NCBI RefSeq assembly: GCF_003751505.1
Contig: NZ_RJVB01000013.1
Coordinates: 19,106 to 83,105 of the forward strand
Length of the DNA: 64,000 nucleotides
Origin: Erwinia sp. JUb26
GTDB taxonomy: Bacteria; Pseudomonadota; Gammaproteobacteria; Enterobacterales; Enterobacteriaceae
Direction: 5' to 3'
Positions 11,317-20,579 of this stretch are shown here, piece after piece. Below the pieces are notes generated by a model that saw nothing but the letters and a program-made list of their open reading frames with translations, was not told the origin of the DNA and did not search any database. Position 1 is the first letter of the stretch, and the number at the start of each line of letters is the position of its first letter. The translations under genes were made by a program, and so were the position numbers.

Positions 11317-12057
11317 ATGCATGCCTCTGTAACCGTGCCGCAGTATCAAATTCGCGGCCTGTCGCTGGCCGGATTTCGCGATATGGCGGAGTTTGTCGAT
11401 TACCTCAATCAGGATGGAAAGCTGAAGAGTGGAACGCTGGTGGCGATCAATGCGGAAAAGGTGCTGACGGCGGAGAATGATGCCGAAATCTTCCAGCTGA
11501 TTGCCGCTGCAGAATACCGCTATGCCGACGGCATCAGCATTGTGCGTTCGATTCGTAAGAAGTATCCAGAGGCTCAGGTATCCCGTATTGCCGGTGCCGA
11601 TCTGTGGGAGGCGCTGATGGAGCGGGCCGGACGCGAGGGGACCCCCGTATTTCTGATCGGTGGGCGTCCTGATGTCCTTGAGCAAACTCAGGATAAGCTG
11701 CGCCGTCAGTGGAATGTGAATATTGTCGGTGTGCAGGATGGCTACTTTACGCCTGACCAGCGCGATGCCGTCCTGGCACGCATGATTGCCAGTGGGGCAA
11801 AGCTGGTGACGGTGGCCATGGGCTCGCCGCGCCAGGAGCTCCTGATGCGTGACTGTAAGGCCGCTTATCCCGATGCGCTGTATATGGGCGTGGGTGGCAC
11901 CTATGACGTATTTACCGGGCACGTGAAACGCGCACCCAAAATTTGGCAAAAAATGGGCCTGGAGTGGCTGTATCGCTTACTTTCACAGCCGTCGCGTCTT
12001 AAACGCCAGCTCAGACTGCTGAAATATCTCAACTATCACTGGAAGGGCGATCTTTAA
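11317..12057 (+). CDS. wecG: UDP-ManNAcA:lipid I transferase WecG
   Basis: WecG/TagA/CpsF family (GT26) enzyme that adds ManNAcA to lipid I, giving ECA lipid II. The ATG at 11317 gives exactly 246 residues as in E. coli, and AAGG about 8 bases upstream is a plausible ribosome site. A frame from 11272 runs into wzyE. Motifs are [35 protein letters not shown] and the C-terminal [18 protein letters not shown]. Last gene of the ECA operon. In E. coli yifK follows; here the tRNA cluster begins 180 bases downstream. Confidence 0.95.
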   Translation: MHASVTVPQYQIRGLSLAGFRDMAEFVDYLNQDGKLKSGTLVAINAEKVLTAENDAEIFQLIAAAEYRYADGISIVRSIRKKYPEAQVSRIAGADLWEALMERAGREGTPVFLIGGRPDVLEQTQDKLRRQWNVNIVGVQDGYFTPDQRDAVLARMIASGAKLVTVAMGSPRQELLMRDCKAAYPDALYMGVGGTYDVFTGHVKRAPKIWQKMGLEWLYRLLSQPSRLKRQLRLLKYLNYHWKGDL

Positions 12058-12186
12058 TTTCTGGATAAGTCGCGACGGTAATACGTTGCTGCTGTGGTTT
12101 TTCTGTACGAAAAGGCGGAAAAATGCTGCGAGTTTAGACGGAATGCACAAAGCGTAATCAAACGCGTTTTTTTGTGAAAAAAGCAC

Positions 12187-12215
12187 TGGACAGGTAGGGC
12201 TCCTGTCCGTAGTAT
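12187..12215 (+). promoter_or_regulatory. Probable sigma-70 promoter of the tRNA cluster
   Basis: TGGACA at 12187-12192, a 17-base spacer and TAGTAT at 12210-12215 make a near-consensus promoter ending about 21 bases before the tRNA-Arg gene. The spacer lies within a perfect inverted repeat, GGACAGG (12188-12194) and CCTGTCC (12202-12208). No run of T follows, so this is not a terminator for wecG. Confidence 0.6.
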
Positions 12216-12236
12216 GCACATCCGCAACGGCGCTAC

Positions 12237-12313
<77 letters not shown>

Positions 12314-12386
12314 TTAAGTTTGTGCGCAAGAGCTGCGGTGGTATCATTACCGCGTTATAAGCAGTAAGAAGTTGGAAGTAGTTGTG

Positions 12387-12462
12387 GTGGCTATAGCTCA
12401 GTTGGTAGAGCCCTGGATTGTGATTCCAGTTGTCGTGGGTTCGAGTCCCATTAGCCACCCCA
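12387..12462 (+). tRNA. hisR: tRNA-His (anticodon GTG)
   Basis: 76 bases, acceptor GTGGCTA pairing with TAGCCAC, anticodon loop centred on GTG, encoded CCA. A G at 12386 can serve as the extra 5' base (G-1) typical of histidine tRNA, facing C73. Second gene of the cluster. Confidence 0.96.
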
Positions 12463-12475
12463 GATTTTGTTGAAT

Positions 12476-12562
12476 GCGAAGGTGGCGGAATTGGTAGACG
12501 CGCTAGCTTCAGGTGTTAGTGTTCTTACGGACGTGAGGGTTCAAGTCCCTCTCTTCGCACCA
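12476..12562 (+). tRNA. leuT: tRNA-Leu (anticodon CAG)
   Basis: 87 bases with the long variable arm of a class II tRNA, anticodon loop TTCAGGT (anticodon CAG), acceptor GCGAAGG paired with the 3' strand and encoded CCA. It follows tRNA-His by 13 bases. Confidence 0.96.
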
Positions 12563-12592
12563 CAAAATCTTTAAGTGAAAAGAAGTTATGTT

Positions 12593-12669
12593 CGGCGAGT
12601 AGCGCAGCTTGGTAGCGCAACTGGTTTGGGACCAGTGGGTCGGAGGTTCGAATCCTCTCTCGCCGACCA
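12593..12669 (+). tRNA. proM: tRNA-Pro (anticodon TGG), copy 1
   Basis: 77 bases, acceptor CGGCGAG paired with CTCGCCG, anticodon loop TTTGGGA (TGG), A discriminator, encoded CCA. It is identical in sequence to the copy at 12746. A weak terminator-like hairpin follows at 12677-12699, so the unit tRNA plus terminator appears to have been duplicated in tandem. Confidence 0.96.
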
Positions 12670-12676
12670 ATTTTAA

Positions 12677-12699
12677 AATCCTGCAGTAGCGGGGTTTTT
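12677..12699 (+). terminator. Weak terminator-like hairpin between the two tRNA-Pro genes
   Basis: AATCCTGC (12677-12684), a 4-base loop and GCGGGGTT with following T residues form a short stem with G.U pairs and a five-T run. It resembles a decayed version of the strong terminator after the second tRNA-Pro copy. It would allow at least partial read-through to that copy. Confidence 0.4.
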
Positions 12700-12745
12700 G
12701 CTTAGAGCCTGAGGGTTTTGAGCGATGCAGTAAGGTAGTACAGTT

Positions 12746-12822
12746 CGGCGAGTAGCGCAGCTTGGTAGCGCAACTGGTTTGGGACCAGTGGGTCGGAGGT
12801 TCGAATCCTCTCTCGCCGACCA
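12746..12822 (+). tRNA. tRNA-Pro (anticodon TGG), copy 2
   Basis: 77 bases, identical to the copy at 12593-12669, in the same orientation, 76 bases downstream. The identity extends a few bases on each side (TT before, ATT after). It is the last gene of the cluster and is followed directly by a strong intrinsic terminator. E. coli has one proM here. Confidence 0.96.
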
Positions 12823-12828
12823 ATTAAG

Positions 12829-12858
12829 AAACCTGCTTGAAAAAGCAGGTTTTTTTTC
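12829..12858 (+). terminator. Intrinsic terminator of the tRNA cluster
   Basis: Perfect 10-bp stem AAACCTGCTT (12829-12838) and AAGCAGGTTT (12843-12852) around a GAAA tetraloop, followed by more T residues. Confidence 0.92.
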
Positions 12859-13020
12859 GTTTGTCATTCAGCCACGTGTTATCCGGCAACTTCTCGTATC
12901 TTTTCCAAAATCCTCTTTCTTCCCATCATGACTCGCCAACTCAGCGTATCAGGAAGTCTCCCGTCAACGTTCGTGCATCCGCCTACAGTACTGTTTTCGT
13001 TTTTCCGGAATATCGCTGTT

Positions 13021-13134
13021 TGTCGTCGCGTTGAGACGTTTAACCTGCTGTTATTAATAAGGTTTACCTAACTATGCGCTAGTTGTCTCCGTTTAGAGAC
13101 GCTTTATCCAGGCTGGTGTCCGCTTTTGACGACG
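13021..13134 (+). promoter_or_regulatory. Three GlrR-type activator sites upstream of glmZ
   Basis: Three copies of TGTC-N10-GACG occur at 13021-13038, 13084-13101 and 13117-13134. The published enterobacterial GlrR (QseF) site is TGTC-N10-GACA, so each copy matches seven of eight fixed bases, with the same final G in all three. They lie about 90-200 bases upstream of a sigma-54 promoter, a normal distance for a looping bacterial enhancer-binding protein. This is the only function I can give to the 12860-13223 region. Confidence 0.75.
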
Positions 13135-13223
13135 GCGGTGAGAGGTGGCGTAATGCTAAAAATGACATTAAAAGTGATAAAAATCATAGCAGTAGAATAT
13201 TAGGAATTTTGGAAGTGCCATTC

Positions 13224-13239
13224 TGGCACAGGCTGTGCA
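13224..13239 (+). promoter_or_regulatory. Sigma-54 promoter of glmZ
   Basis: TGGCAC-N5-GTGCA fits the sigma-54 consensus TGGCAC-N5-TTGCA, with the invariant GG at 13225-13226 and GC at 13237-13238, about 25 and 13 bases before the first base of GlmZ at 13251. A CACTATATC stretch just before the start could also serve as a sigma-70 -10 element, so an overlapping promoter is possible. Confidence 0.8.
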
Positions 13240-13250
13240 ACACTATATCT

Positions 13251-13453
13251 GTAGATGCTCATTCCACCCCTTATGTTTGCTTAGGCTTCATAAACCTGGG
13301 AATGACGCAGAGCCACTTTACGGTACCCGTTGTCCAGCCAGCCAATATCGCTAACGTCTTATTGGAATATCGGGCACAACGTTGAGTCGGGTACCAATCG
13401 GTTGTCTTAACCGACCTGATCGTTACACCTGCCCTCGGGCAGGTGTTTTTTTT
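13251..13453 (+). ncRNA. glmZ: Small regulatory RNA GlmZ
   Basis: Hfq-dependent sRNA that activates glmS (glucosamine-6-phosphate synthase) translation and is controlled by its decoy GlmY and the adaptor RapZ. It was identified by sequence and place: it begins GTAGATGCTCATTCCA, keeps GGAATGACGCAGAGCC, the glmS-pairing block CACAACGTTGAGT and the TTGTC segment of E. coli GlmZ, and sits just upstream of hemY as in E. coli. It ends in a perfect 10-bp hairpin (ACACCTGCCC at 13425-13434 with GGGCAGGTGT at 13437-13446) and a T run to 13453. About 203 nt, against about 207 in E. coli. The middle stem regions have diverged. Confidence 0.93.
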
Positions 13454-13462
13454 GCCTGAAGC

Positions 13463-13496
13463 GAAAAAAAACCGCTATCTCAGAAAGATAGCGGTT
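13463..13496 (-). terminator. Intrinsic terminator of the hemCDXY operon
   Basis: Read on the minus strand, AACCGCTATCT (13486-13496) pairs perfectly with AGATAGCGGTT (13470-13480) and is followed by a run of T. It lies about 55 bases after the hemY stop and back to back with the glmZ terminator. Confidence 0.9.
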
Positions 13497-13549
13497 GGAT
13501 AAACCCTCAAATACCCGCGCCACAACGAAAAGTCGGTGACGCTGGTTGT

Positions 13550-14740
13550 TCAGGAATTATTTTTCAGCGTCAGCAGCAGACCATCGCGGCGCATTGCCGC
13601 AGCCTCTTCGGGTTTATGCTGGCGGTCCAGCGTGTCTGCCAGCCAGGCATAGTCAAATGCGTCAGGACGCTGCTGCAGTGCGGCGCGGAAGGCTTCGCTG
13701 GCCTGCTCCCACTCGCCGTGCTGCATCAACAGCTGCCCCAGCGTACTGTGGAGCAATGGCGTGGCGCCGTGCTGCTTGATCTGCTGGCGCAGGGCTTTTT
13801 CCAGCTGCTCGGGATTACCGGATTTCAGGCGCGGCATCAGCAGAACCAGGCGTTCATCATACTGACGCTTAAGACCATCCAGCACGATTTGCTGCGCGGT
13901 CTCATGGTCGTCACAGACGATAAGATGATCCGCCATTGCCACCTGCAGGGCCGTCTCATGCCGGGTTTTTCGGCTCTGATTTTGCCACCAGCGTTTCAGA
14001 CCATCGCTACCCTGATCGGCCATGGCCTGATTCATCAGGCCCAGCCAGGCCTGCTGCTGCAGAGCAATACGGTGGTTGTCATCGCCCAGCTTCACTTTCT
14101 CCATCGCGGGCAGAATATCCAGCAGCGCGCTCCAGGCACCGGTGCGGATATAGGCCTGTTCCGCCAGGCGTAGTACTTCCGGGTGACGCGGCGCGATCTC
14201 CAGCAGACGATCGATCCCGTGACGAGCGGCATGATCCTCATTGCGCGCCAGCTGAATACGCACGCGGGTAATTTCCACCGGCAGCGGATCGCCATCGTTT
14301 AGCTCGGTAGCGCGTTCAAGGTGCTGATTGGCACGGGCCTCATCGCCGCGCTGCTGTGCCGCTTCGGCCGCCAGCAGATAGTTGATCATCGGCTGGTCGG
14401 CGTGATCGGCATTGCGTGAAAGCAGCTTTTCAACCTGCTGATGGTCACCTTCCGCCAGTTTGACCAGCGCCGCCTGAGTCTGCCGGCGTGCGCTGCGGCG
14501 TTTCCTGCCGGTAAACCAGCCACGCGTGCGTGCTCCGGTGCGGAAAATACGGCGCAGCAGCCACTCAATCCCGAGGATCACCAACAGGGACAGGATCAGA
14601 ATAATCACCAGGCCGGTCACGCTGGTTTCAATATTCCAGTTATCGGTCTGAATCAGTACGTAGCCCTGATGACCTGCGATCATGGGCCCCAGAACCACAC
14701 CGTCAATCAGCAGAAGGAACAGTAGAAGAACTTTTAACAT
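13550..14740 (-). CDS. hemY: HemY, TPR protein of the hem operon
   Basis: 396 residues (398 in E. coli). Two N-terminal membrane helices (about residues 3-20 and 42-62) precede a long cytoplasmic/periplasmic series of tetratricopeptide-like helices. The enterobacterial HemY is not the oxygen-dependent protoporphyrinogen oxidase of the same name; its role in haem synthesis is only suggested by the operon. It starts two bases after the hemX stop and is the last gene of hemCDXY, with a strong terminator behind it. Confidence 0.93.
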   Translation of the reverse strand: MLKVLLLFLLLIDGVVLGPMIAGHQGYVLIQTDNWNIETSVTGLVIILILSLLVILGIEWLLRRIFRTGARTRGWFTGRKRRSARRQTQAALVKLAEGDHQQVEKLLSRNADHADQPMINYLLAAEAAQQRGDEARANQHLERATELNDGDPLPVEITRVRIQLARNEDHAARHGIDRLLEIAPRHPEVLRLAEQAYIRTGAWSALLDILPAMEKVKLGDDNHRIALQQQAWLGLMNQAMADQGSDGLKRWWQNQSRKTRHETALQVAMADHLIVCDDHETAQQIVLDGLKRQYDERLVLLMPRLKSGNPEQLEKALRQQIKQHGATPLLHSTLGQLLMQHGEWEQASEAFRAALQQRPDAFDYAWLADTLDRQHKPEEAAAMRRDGLLLTLKNNS

Positions 14741-14742
14741 CG

Positions 14743-15882
14743 TTATTCTCCCTGCTGCTGAGGAGTGGCTGGTGCAGCAGCGGGCTGCGCCAGCAGATTA
14801 CGCACGCGCGTCTGCATCAGCTTATCAAGCAGCGGCTGGCTCTCCAGTGAGTCCGGTACATCCATCGAGATGCTTTGCTGGCTCAGCTCATCCAGCTGAT
14901 CGAGGAAGGCTTTGGTGTTGGCATCGTCAGTGTCGTACCAGGCGCGAACCCAGCCGGAAACGGTATCAATCGACTGTTTGTAGATTTCATCCTGGTGACG
15001 CGGCACGGCCTGCGCGGCAATCAGCAGGCGCGAGCGGATATTCTCACGCAGATAGACATCCTGATTCGGGGCCAGTAGCGGTTCGGCAGTGGCATCACGG
15101 CGGCGGATGGTAATAAAGTCATCCATAAAGTTATGCCAGCTTTTGACCAGATTTTGCCGCCATTCACGTAATGATGATGACAGTTCACCGCTGTTCGCAT
15201 CCATTGGCGCATCGTCGTTATCATTATCGGCGAGGCGCAGGTTATCGATGCCGTTGGACAGCTGGTTCAGCTTGAGGATGACGCCGTCGTAGTCAACCTG
15301 GCTAAGTGCGGAAAGGGTGCTGATGTCGTGGGTTAGCGCGCGTCGTGCTTCAAGCAGGCTCGGGTCGTTCATATCGGCCAGGCTGGCATCGGCACTTTTC
15401 AACAACGCGGCGGCTGTTGTGACATCCTGGTCGCTCCACAGCTTGCGGCCCGCCATTTTGACCAGGTAATCCGCCTGCGACAGCATCCAGGTATGAACAT
15501 CATTGCCGGAAATGGTGGCCACTTTTTGTTTCAGTTCATCCAGTTGCTGGCTCAGGGCTGCCTGCTGCTGCTGAGCCGCATCCAGCGCCCGGGTTTGCAC
15601 CGACAGCTGCTCGACCAGCGACTGTTTGTCATGGGTAGACTGCTGTTGCAAATCGGCAATCTGAGCGGCCAGTGCCTGACGCGCCTCTTCCTGTTGTGCA
15701 ACCTGATGTTTGCTATTCAGCCACAGGCCGACACCCAGCGCTAATGCAATGGCAATTGCCACCGCGCCTAAAACGACGCCGTGATTTTTTGATTTTTCCG
15801 AAGGCGGCTGCCCGGAGGTTGAGTCTTTAACCGCAGGGGTAACATCTTCAACCATGGCGGAGGAATCTTTTTGTTCCGTCAT
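14743..15882 (-). CDS. hemX: HemX, membrane-anchored hem operon protein
   Basis: 379 residues (393 in E. coli). It has a charged N-terminus of about 30 residues, one membrane helix (about 33-55), then a glutamine-rich coiled-coil and a mostly alpha-helical domain. It is often annotated as uroporphyrinogen-III C-methyltransferase, but no SAM-methyltransferase motif is visible, so I treat the enzymatic name as unsupported. It lies between hemD and hemY on the same strand, 57 bases after hemD. Confidence 0.92.
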   Translation of the reverse strand: MTEQKDSSAMVEDVTPAVKDSTSGQPPSEKSKNHGVVLGAVAIAIALALGVGLWLNSKHQVAQQEEARQALAAQIADLQQQSTHDKQSLVEQLSVQTRALDAAQQQQAALSQQLDELKQKVATISGNDVHTWMLSQADYLVKMAGRKLWSDQDVTTAAALLKSADASLADMNDPSLLEARRALTHDISTLSALSQVDYDGVILKLNQLSNGIDNLRLADNDNDDAPMDANSGELSSSLREWRQNLVKSWHNFMDDFITIRRRDATAEPLLAPNQDVYLRENIRSRLLIAAQAVPRHQDEIYKQSIDTVSGWVRAWYDTDDANTKAFLDQLDELSQQSISMDVPDSLESQPLLDKLMQTRVRNLLAQPAAAPATPQQQGE

Positions 15883-15939
15883 AATGGCTCATCCCATATT
15901 TTAAGTGTGATATACCTTAATCTTCCCGCTCGCGAAATC

Positions 15940-16689
15940 TTAAGAGTATAGGTCCAGTGCGCGCAGCAGCGCGTCATTATCGGCACCCCCGGCGACACAA
16001 ACGTTCGCCCAGCCCAAATCCCTGGCCAGAGTGGCTAAACGTTCACTGACGACCACCAGCCGACAGTGTAATAACCAGGCATCCCGATCGATAGTGGGAA
16101 ACAGGGCGTAAAGCTGTTGCAGCATCTCTCCGCTGGTGACGACCAGCGTATCTATCCCGCGATCGCGCCATCTACGGCCTTCTTCAGCGCCGTGATAATG
16201 CTTTGCACAGCGTTGATAGCACTCAATAAACTCTACCTGAGCGCCGCGGTTATGCAAAGTTTCCCCCAGCAATTCACGTCCGCCGTTGCCACGCAAAATG
16301 AGCGCCTGCCTGCCGGCGACCTGCTGAAGCTCGGGTAACTGAATCAGAACTTCACTGATTTCCTGTTCGTGCGGCCAGGTGACAGAGTGCCCGCTAACCG
16401 CATGCAACGCCAACGCCGTGCTGCGGCCTATTGCATAATAGTTCAGACCGGCGGGCCAGGTTTTACCAACCTGCGTTATCGCCGGATTGGCGTAGTGGAT
16501 GGCATGCTGAGAAAGGATAAAAACCAGATCGTTTGGCCTGAGTGCCTCAAGCCGTGCGGGAAGGCGATCGAGTTGCCCCCCCGGAGTGAATTCAATCAGA
16601 GGAAATGCCCAGGCAGCCTGCCCGCGGCTACGCAGCCTGCTAACCAGTTGGTCAGCTGCCGGTGACGGGCGGGTGACCAGAATGTTCAT
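15940..16689 (-). CDS. hemD: Uroporphyrinogen-III synthase HemD
   Basis: Cytoplasmic enzyme that closes and inverts ring D of hydroxymethylbilane to give uroporphyrinogen III for haem, sirohaem and cobalamin. 249 residues, about the family length (246 in E. coli). Recognisable blocks are the N-terminal [22 protein letters not shown], and [11 protein letters not shown]. The family is poorly conserved, so the operon context adds weight. Its ATG overlaps the hemC stop by 4 bases. Confidence 0.94.
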   Translation of the reverse strand: MNILVTRPSPAADQLVSRLRSRGQAAWAFPLIEFTPGGQLDRLPARLEALRPNDLVFILSQHAIHYANPAITQVGKTWPAGLNYYAIGRSTALALHAVSGHSVTWPHEQEISEVLIQLPELQQVAGRQALILRGNGGRELLGETLHNRGAQVEFIECYQRCAKHYHGAEEGRRWRDRGIDTLVVTSGEMLQQLYALFPTIDRDAWLLHCRLVVVSERLATLARDLGWANVCVAGGADNDALLRALDLYS

Positions 16690-17627
16690 GCTGGCGGGTG
16701 TCCCTGATAAACGTCAGCCAGAATTTCCCTGGCGCCGTTATTCAGCAGCTCTTCCGCTAATGAAATCCCCATCTGCTCCGCATCCGCACGCGGGCCGCGG
16801 CGCTCACCGTAGATCGTCCGGCTGCCGTCCGGGGCACCAACCAGGCCACGCAGCCATAATTGATCGCCTTCCAGCACTGCATAGCTGCCAATCGGCACCT
16901 GGCAGCCGCCTTCCAGGCGGGTATTCATCGCACGCTCGGCGCGGACCCGGCAGGCGGTATCTTCATCATTCAGCGCGGCCAGCAGGTGAATCGTTTCGCT
17001 ATCGTCAAGGCGGCATTCAATGCCCACCGCGCCCTGTCCGACGGCGGGTAGCGATTCTTCAGCGGGCATAATCTGGCGGATCCGGTCGCTCAGTCCGAGG
17101 CGTTTCAGACCGGCAACGGCAAGGATGATGGCATCGTATTCACCGGCATCCAGCTTGCCCAGGCGGGTGCCGACGTTGCCGCGCAGTGAGCGAATCACCA
17201 GGTCCGGGCGACGGGCGCTAATCTGGCACTGGCGGCGCAGGCTTGAGGTGCCCACAACGGCACCCTGTGGCAGCGCATCAACGGAAGCATAATGATGAGA
17301 GACAAAAGCATCGTGCGGATCTTCGCGCTCGCAGATGGTCACCAGGCCCAGGCCTGCCGGGAATTCAACCGGCACATCTTTCATCGAATGGACGGCGATA
17401 TCGGCGCGATCGGTAAGCATGGCCTGCTCAAGTTCTTTAACGAACAGTCCTTTACCGCCCACTTTAGCCAGTGGGGTATCAAGGATCACATCACCGCGCG
17501 TCACCATAGGCACCAGCTCAACGCGCAGCCCCGGATGGCAGGCGATCAGGCGCTGCTGTACATATTCCGCCTGCCAAAGGGCAAGGGGACTTTGTCTCGT
17601 CGCAATTCTTAAAATTTTGTCTGACAT
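16686..17627 (-). CDS. hemC: Hydroxymethylbilane synthase (porphobilinogen deaminase) HemC
   Basis: Joins four porphobilinogens into hydroxymethylbilane on a covalent dipyrromethane cofactor. The ATG at 17627 gives 313 residues like E. coli HemC; an in-frame TTG two codons upstream (17633) is possible but less likely. Motifs are [43 protein letters not shown] and the cofactor cysteine in [11 protein letters not shown] near residue 242. First gene of hemCDXY, divergent from cyaA. Confidence 0.96.
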   Translation of the reverse strand: MSDKILRIATRQSPLALWQAEYVQQRLIACHPGLRVELVPMVTRGDVILDTPLAKVGGKGLFVKELEQAMLTDRADIAVHSMKDVPVEFPAGLGLVTICEREDPHDAFVSHHYASVDALPQGAVVGTSSLRRQCQISARRPDLVIRSLRGNVGTRLGKLDAGEYDAIILAVAGLKRLGLSDRIRQIMPAEESLPAVGQGAVGIECRLDDSETIHLLAALNDEDTACRVRAERAMNTRLEGGCQVPIGSYAVLEGDQLWLRGLVGAPDGSRTIYGERRGPRADAEQMGISLAEELLNNGAREILADVYQGHPPA

Positions 17628-17792
17628 GCTCAATACCGTTTTGATCGTTCATTGATTATCCTATCATTTAACCGCGAAGGCTGTCAGTGAATAGCATCTA
17701 AACGGTCGTTCGTAGAAGCATAGCGGTGGATTGACGCAAAATTGTGCTAAACTGTTAACTAGCGCAACTTTCTTTACGGTCAATCTGTCTGA

Positions 17793-17808
17793 TGTTAGAT
17801 TGATCACG
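17793..17808 (+). promoter_or_regulatory. CRP site in the cyaA promoter region
   Basis: TGTTA-GATTGA-TCACG differs from the CRP consensus TGTGA-N6-TCACA at two positions and strongly resembles the autoregulatory CRP site over the E. coli cyaA P2 promoter. It lies about 120 bases before the cyaA start, in the 297-base region divergent to hemC. Confidence 0.72.
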
Positions 17809-17924
17809 TTTCCAGCAATAATCTGCACGACTATTTTTAAAGCAAACGGCAGATTTTGGAAAAAGAGTTCTTGTATACCCTTCTCTCCAAGGGTGTAAGC
17901 ACTGGGATAATCAGGCGAGACGTC

Positions 17925-20480
17925 TTGTACCTCTACATTGAGACACTGAAACAGAGACTGGATGCCATTAACCAGCTGCGCGTCGACCGCGCACTGGCTG
18001 CAATGGGACCTGCGTTCCAACAGGTTTACAGTCTGCTGCCGACCTTACTACATTATCATCATCCACTGATGCCGGGTTACCTTGAGGGTAACGTCCCACA
18101 TGGCATCAGCTTCTACACGCCTGATGAAAGCCAGCTTGTCTATCTTGATGATTTACAAGTGAAATCAGACAAATCCCTGACTGCACCTCCGCGTGGAGAA
18201 ATGCCGATCACCGGGGTGTATTCGATGGGAAGCACCTCTTCCGTGGGGCAAAACGCCACCTCCGATCTCGACATATGGGTCTGCCACCAGTCGTGGCTGG
18301 ACAATGGCGAGCGTCTGGCCCTGCAAAAGAAATGCACGCAGTTACAAAACTGGTGTGCGGCGATGGGCGTTGAGGTCAGCTTCTTCCTGATTGATGAGAA
18401 CCGCTTCCGCCACAACGAAAGTGGCAGCCTTGGCGGCGAGGACTGTGGTTCAACCCAGCACATCCTGCTGCTGGATGAGTTCTACCGCACGGCGGTAAGA
18501 ATGGCGGGTAAACGTATTCTGTGGAATATGGTGCCGCGTGAGGAAGAAGAGCATTACGACGACTATGTGATGTCGCTCTATCAACAGGGCGTTCTGACGC
18601 CGAACGAGTGGCTGGATCTTGGTGGTCTGGGTACGCTGTCGGCGGAAGAGTACTTTGGTGCCAGCCTGTGGCAGCTGTATAAGAGCATTGATTCCCCGTA
18701 TAAGGCCGTGCTGAAAACTCTGCTGCTGGAAGCGTATTCGTGGGAATACCCGGATACCCGCCTGCTGGCAATGGACATCAAACAGCGGCTGCACGATGGC
18801 GAGATCGTTTCCTACGGACTGGATCCGTACTGCATGATGCTGGAGCGGGTAACGCGTTACCTGATCAGCATTGACGATCACGCGCGCCTCGACCTGGTTC
18901 GTCGATGTTTCTATCTCAAAGTGTGTGAGAAGCTGTCTCAGGAGACTGAGCAGTCCGGCTGGCGTCGGGAAATTCTCAGCCAGCTGGTGACGGAATGGGG
19001 TTGGGATACGCAGCGCCTTGAGGTACTGGACAGCCGTGCCGACTGGAAAATTGGTCGGGTGCGCGAAGCCCACAATGAACTACTGGATGCGATGATGCAG
19101 AGCTATCGCAACCTGATCCGCTTTGCCCGCCGAAATAATCTGAGCGTCAGCGCCAGCCCGCAGGACATCGGCGTGTTAACGCGTAAGCTTTACGCCGCGT
19201 TCGAGGCGTTGCCCGGCAAGGTGACGCTGGTGAACCCGCAGATTTCCCCCGACCTGTCCGAGCAGCATCTGACCTTTATTCATGTACCGAACGGTCGCGC
19301 CAACCGCGCGGGCTGGTATCTGTACAATCAGTCGCCGGATATGAGTTCCATCATTAGCCATCAGCCGCTGGAATATAACCGCTATCTAAACAAGCTGGTG
19401 GCCTGGGCGTGGTTTAACGGCCTGCTGACCAGCAAAACGCGGCTGCATATGAAGGGCAATGAGGTCTGTGACCTGGCCCGTCTGCAGGAACTGGTTGCCG
19501 ATGTGTCGCACCATTTCCCGCTGCGTCTGCCTGCACCAACGCCTAAAGCGCTCTACAGTCCCTGCGAGATCCGCCATCTGGCGATCATCGTTAACCTGGA
19601 ATACGACCCGACATCGGCCTTCCGTAACCAGGTGGTGCATTTCGATTTCCGCAAGCTGGACGTATTCAGCTTTGGCGCTGAGCAGCAGTGCCTGGTCGGC
19701 AGCGTCGATCTGCTGTATCGCAACTCGTGGAATGAAGTGCGCACGCTGCACTTCAACGGCGAGCAGGCGATGATTGAAGCGCTGAAAACCATTCTGGGCA
19801 AAATGCATCAGGATGCCGCGCCGCCGGACGCCGTAGAAGTCTTCTGCTACAGCCAGCATCTGCGCGGTCTGATCCGTACCCGCGTCCAGCAGCTGGTTTC
19901 AGAGTGCATTGAGCTGCGTCTTTCCAGCACGCGTCAGGAGCCAGGTCGCTTTAAAGCCCTGCGCGTGGCCGGACAGACCTGGGGACTGTTCTTTGAACGC
20001 CTCAGTGTTTCGGTACAGAAGCTGGAAAACGCCGTTGAGTTTTACGGTGCGATCTCCAACAACAAGCTTCACGGCCTGTCGCTGAAGGTTGAAACCAACC
20101 AGGTCCGGCTACCGACGGTAGTGAATGGCTATGCCAGCGAAGGGATCATCCAGTTCTTCTTCGAAGATACGCACGACGATCACGGGTTTAATATCTATAT
20201 TCTGGATGAAACCAACCGGGTTGAGGTTTATCACCACTGTGAAGGCAACAAAGAAGATCTGGTGCGTGACGTCAGCCGTTTCTACTCGTCGTCGCACGAT
20301 CGCTTCACCTACGGTTCCAGCTTTATTAACTTCAACCTGCCGCAGTTCTATCAAATTGTGCAGGTTGAAGAGCGCTTCCAGGTGATCCCCTTCCGCAGCC
20401 AGACGCTGACTCAGCTTTGTGCCGCCGTGCCAAACAGTGAAATCAGCGGCGATTATTCGCAGCGCTATCAGATGCACTAA
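17925..20480 (+). CDS. cyaA: Class I adenylate cyclase CyaA
   Basis: Makes cAMP for CRP and is activated through the glucose PTS. The start is the rare TTG at 17925, preceded by AGGCGAG, exactly as in E. coli where TTG limits expression; an open frame extends 23 codons further upstream but has no such support. 851 residues against 848. The N-terminal catalytic half carries [18 protein letters not shown] and the [17 protein letters not shown] block; the C-terminal half is the regulatory domain. The last 20 or so residues differ from E. coli. A hairpin (CCAGCCGG...CCGGTTGG) follows the stop. Confidence 0.97.
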   Translation: MYLYIETLKQRLDAINQLRVDRALAAMGPAFQQVYSLLPTLLHYHHPLMPGYLEGNVPHGISFYTPDESQLVYLDDLQVKSDKSLTAPPRGEMPITGVYSMGSTSSVGQNATSDLDIWVCHQSWLDNGERLALQKKCTQLQNWCAAMGVEVSFFLIDENRFRHNESGSLGGEDCGSTQHILLLDEFYRTAVRMAGKRILWNMVPREEEEHYDDYVMSLYQQGVLTPNEWLDLGGLGTLSAEEYFGASLWQLYKSIDSPYKAVLKTLLLEAYSWEYPDTRLLAMDIKQRLHDGEIVSYGLDPYCMMLERVTRYLISIDDHARLDLVRRCFYLKVCEKLSQETEQSGWRREILSQLVTEWGWDTQRLEVLDSRADWKIGRVREAHNELLDAMMQSYRNLIRFARRNNLSVSASPQDIGVLTRKLYAAFEALPGKVTLVNPQISPDLSEQHLTFIHVPNGRANRAGWYLYNQSPDMSSIISHQPLEYNRYLNKLVAWAWFNGLLTSKTRLHMKGNEVCDLARLQELVADVSHHFPLRLPAPTPKALYSPCEIRHLAIIVNLEYDPTSAFRNQVVHFDFRKLDVFSFGAEQQCLVGSVDLLYRNSWNEVRTLHFNGEQAMIEALKTILGKMHQDAAPPDAVEVFCYSQHLRGLIRTRVQQLVSECIELRLSSTRQEPGRFKALRVAGQTWGLFFERLSVSVQKLENAVEFYGAISNNKLHGLSLKVETNQVRLPTVVNGYASEGIIQFFFEDTHDDHGFNIYILDETNRVEVYHHCEGNKEDLVRDVSRFYSSSHDRFTYGSSFINFNLPQFYQIVQVEERFQVIPFRSQTLTQLCAAVPNSEISGDYSQRYQMH

Positions 20481-20579
20481 GCCAGCCGGGATACTCTTCC
20501 GGTTGGACTCTGCTTTTCCTGTTGCTTTTCAGTCTTCACCTGCGATGATAGACAGCAACGGGTATCTTTAACGAGCAGA

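Noticed and set aside
12509..12867. Minus-strand frames over the tRNA-Leu and tRNA-Pro genes
   Set aside because: Their translations are the well-known false protein produced by reading tRNA genes backwards; the repeated segment simply reflects the duplicated tRNA-Pro.
12837..13385. Two short plus-strand frames (12837-13034 and 13083-13385)
   Set aside because: They cover the glmZ control region and GlmZ itself, have no ribosome sites or homology, and are explained by the sRNA locus.
17856..17924. 23-codon N-terminal extension of cyaA from an upstream start
   Set aside because: The TTG at 17925 with AGGCGAG matches the known E. coli start; the extension lies in the leader.
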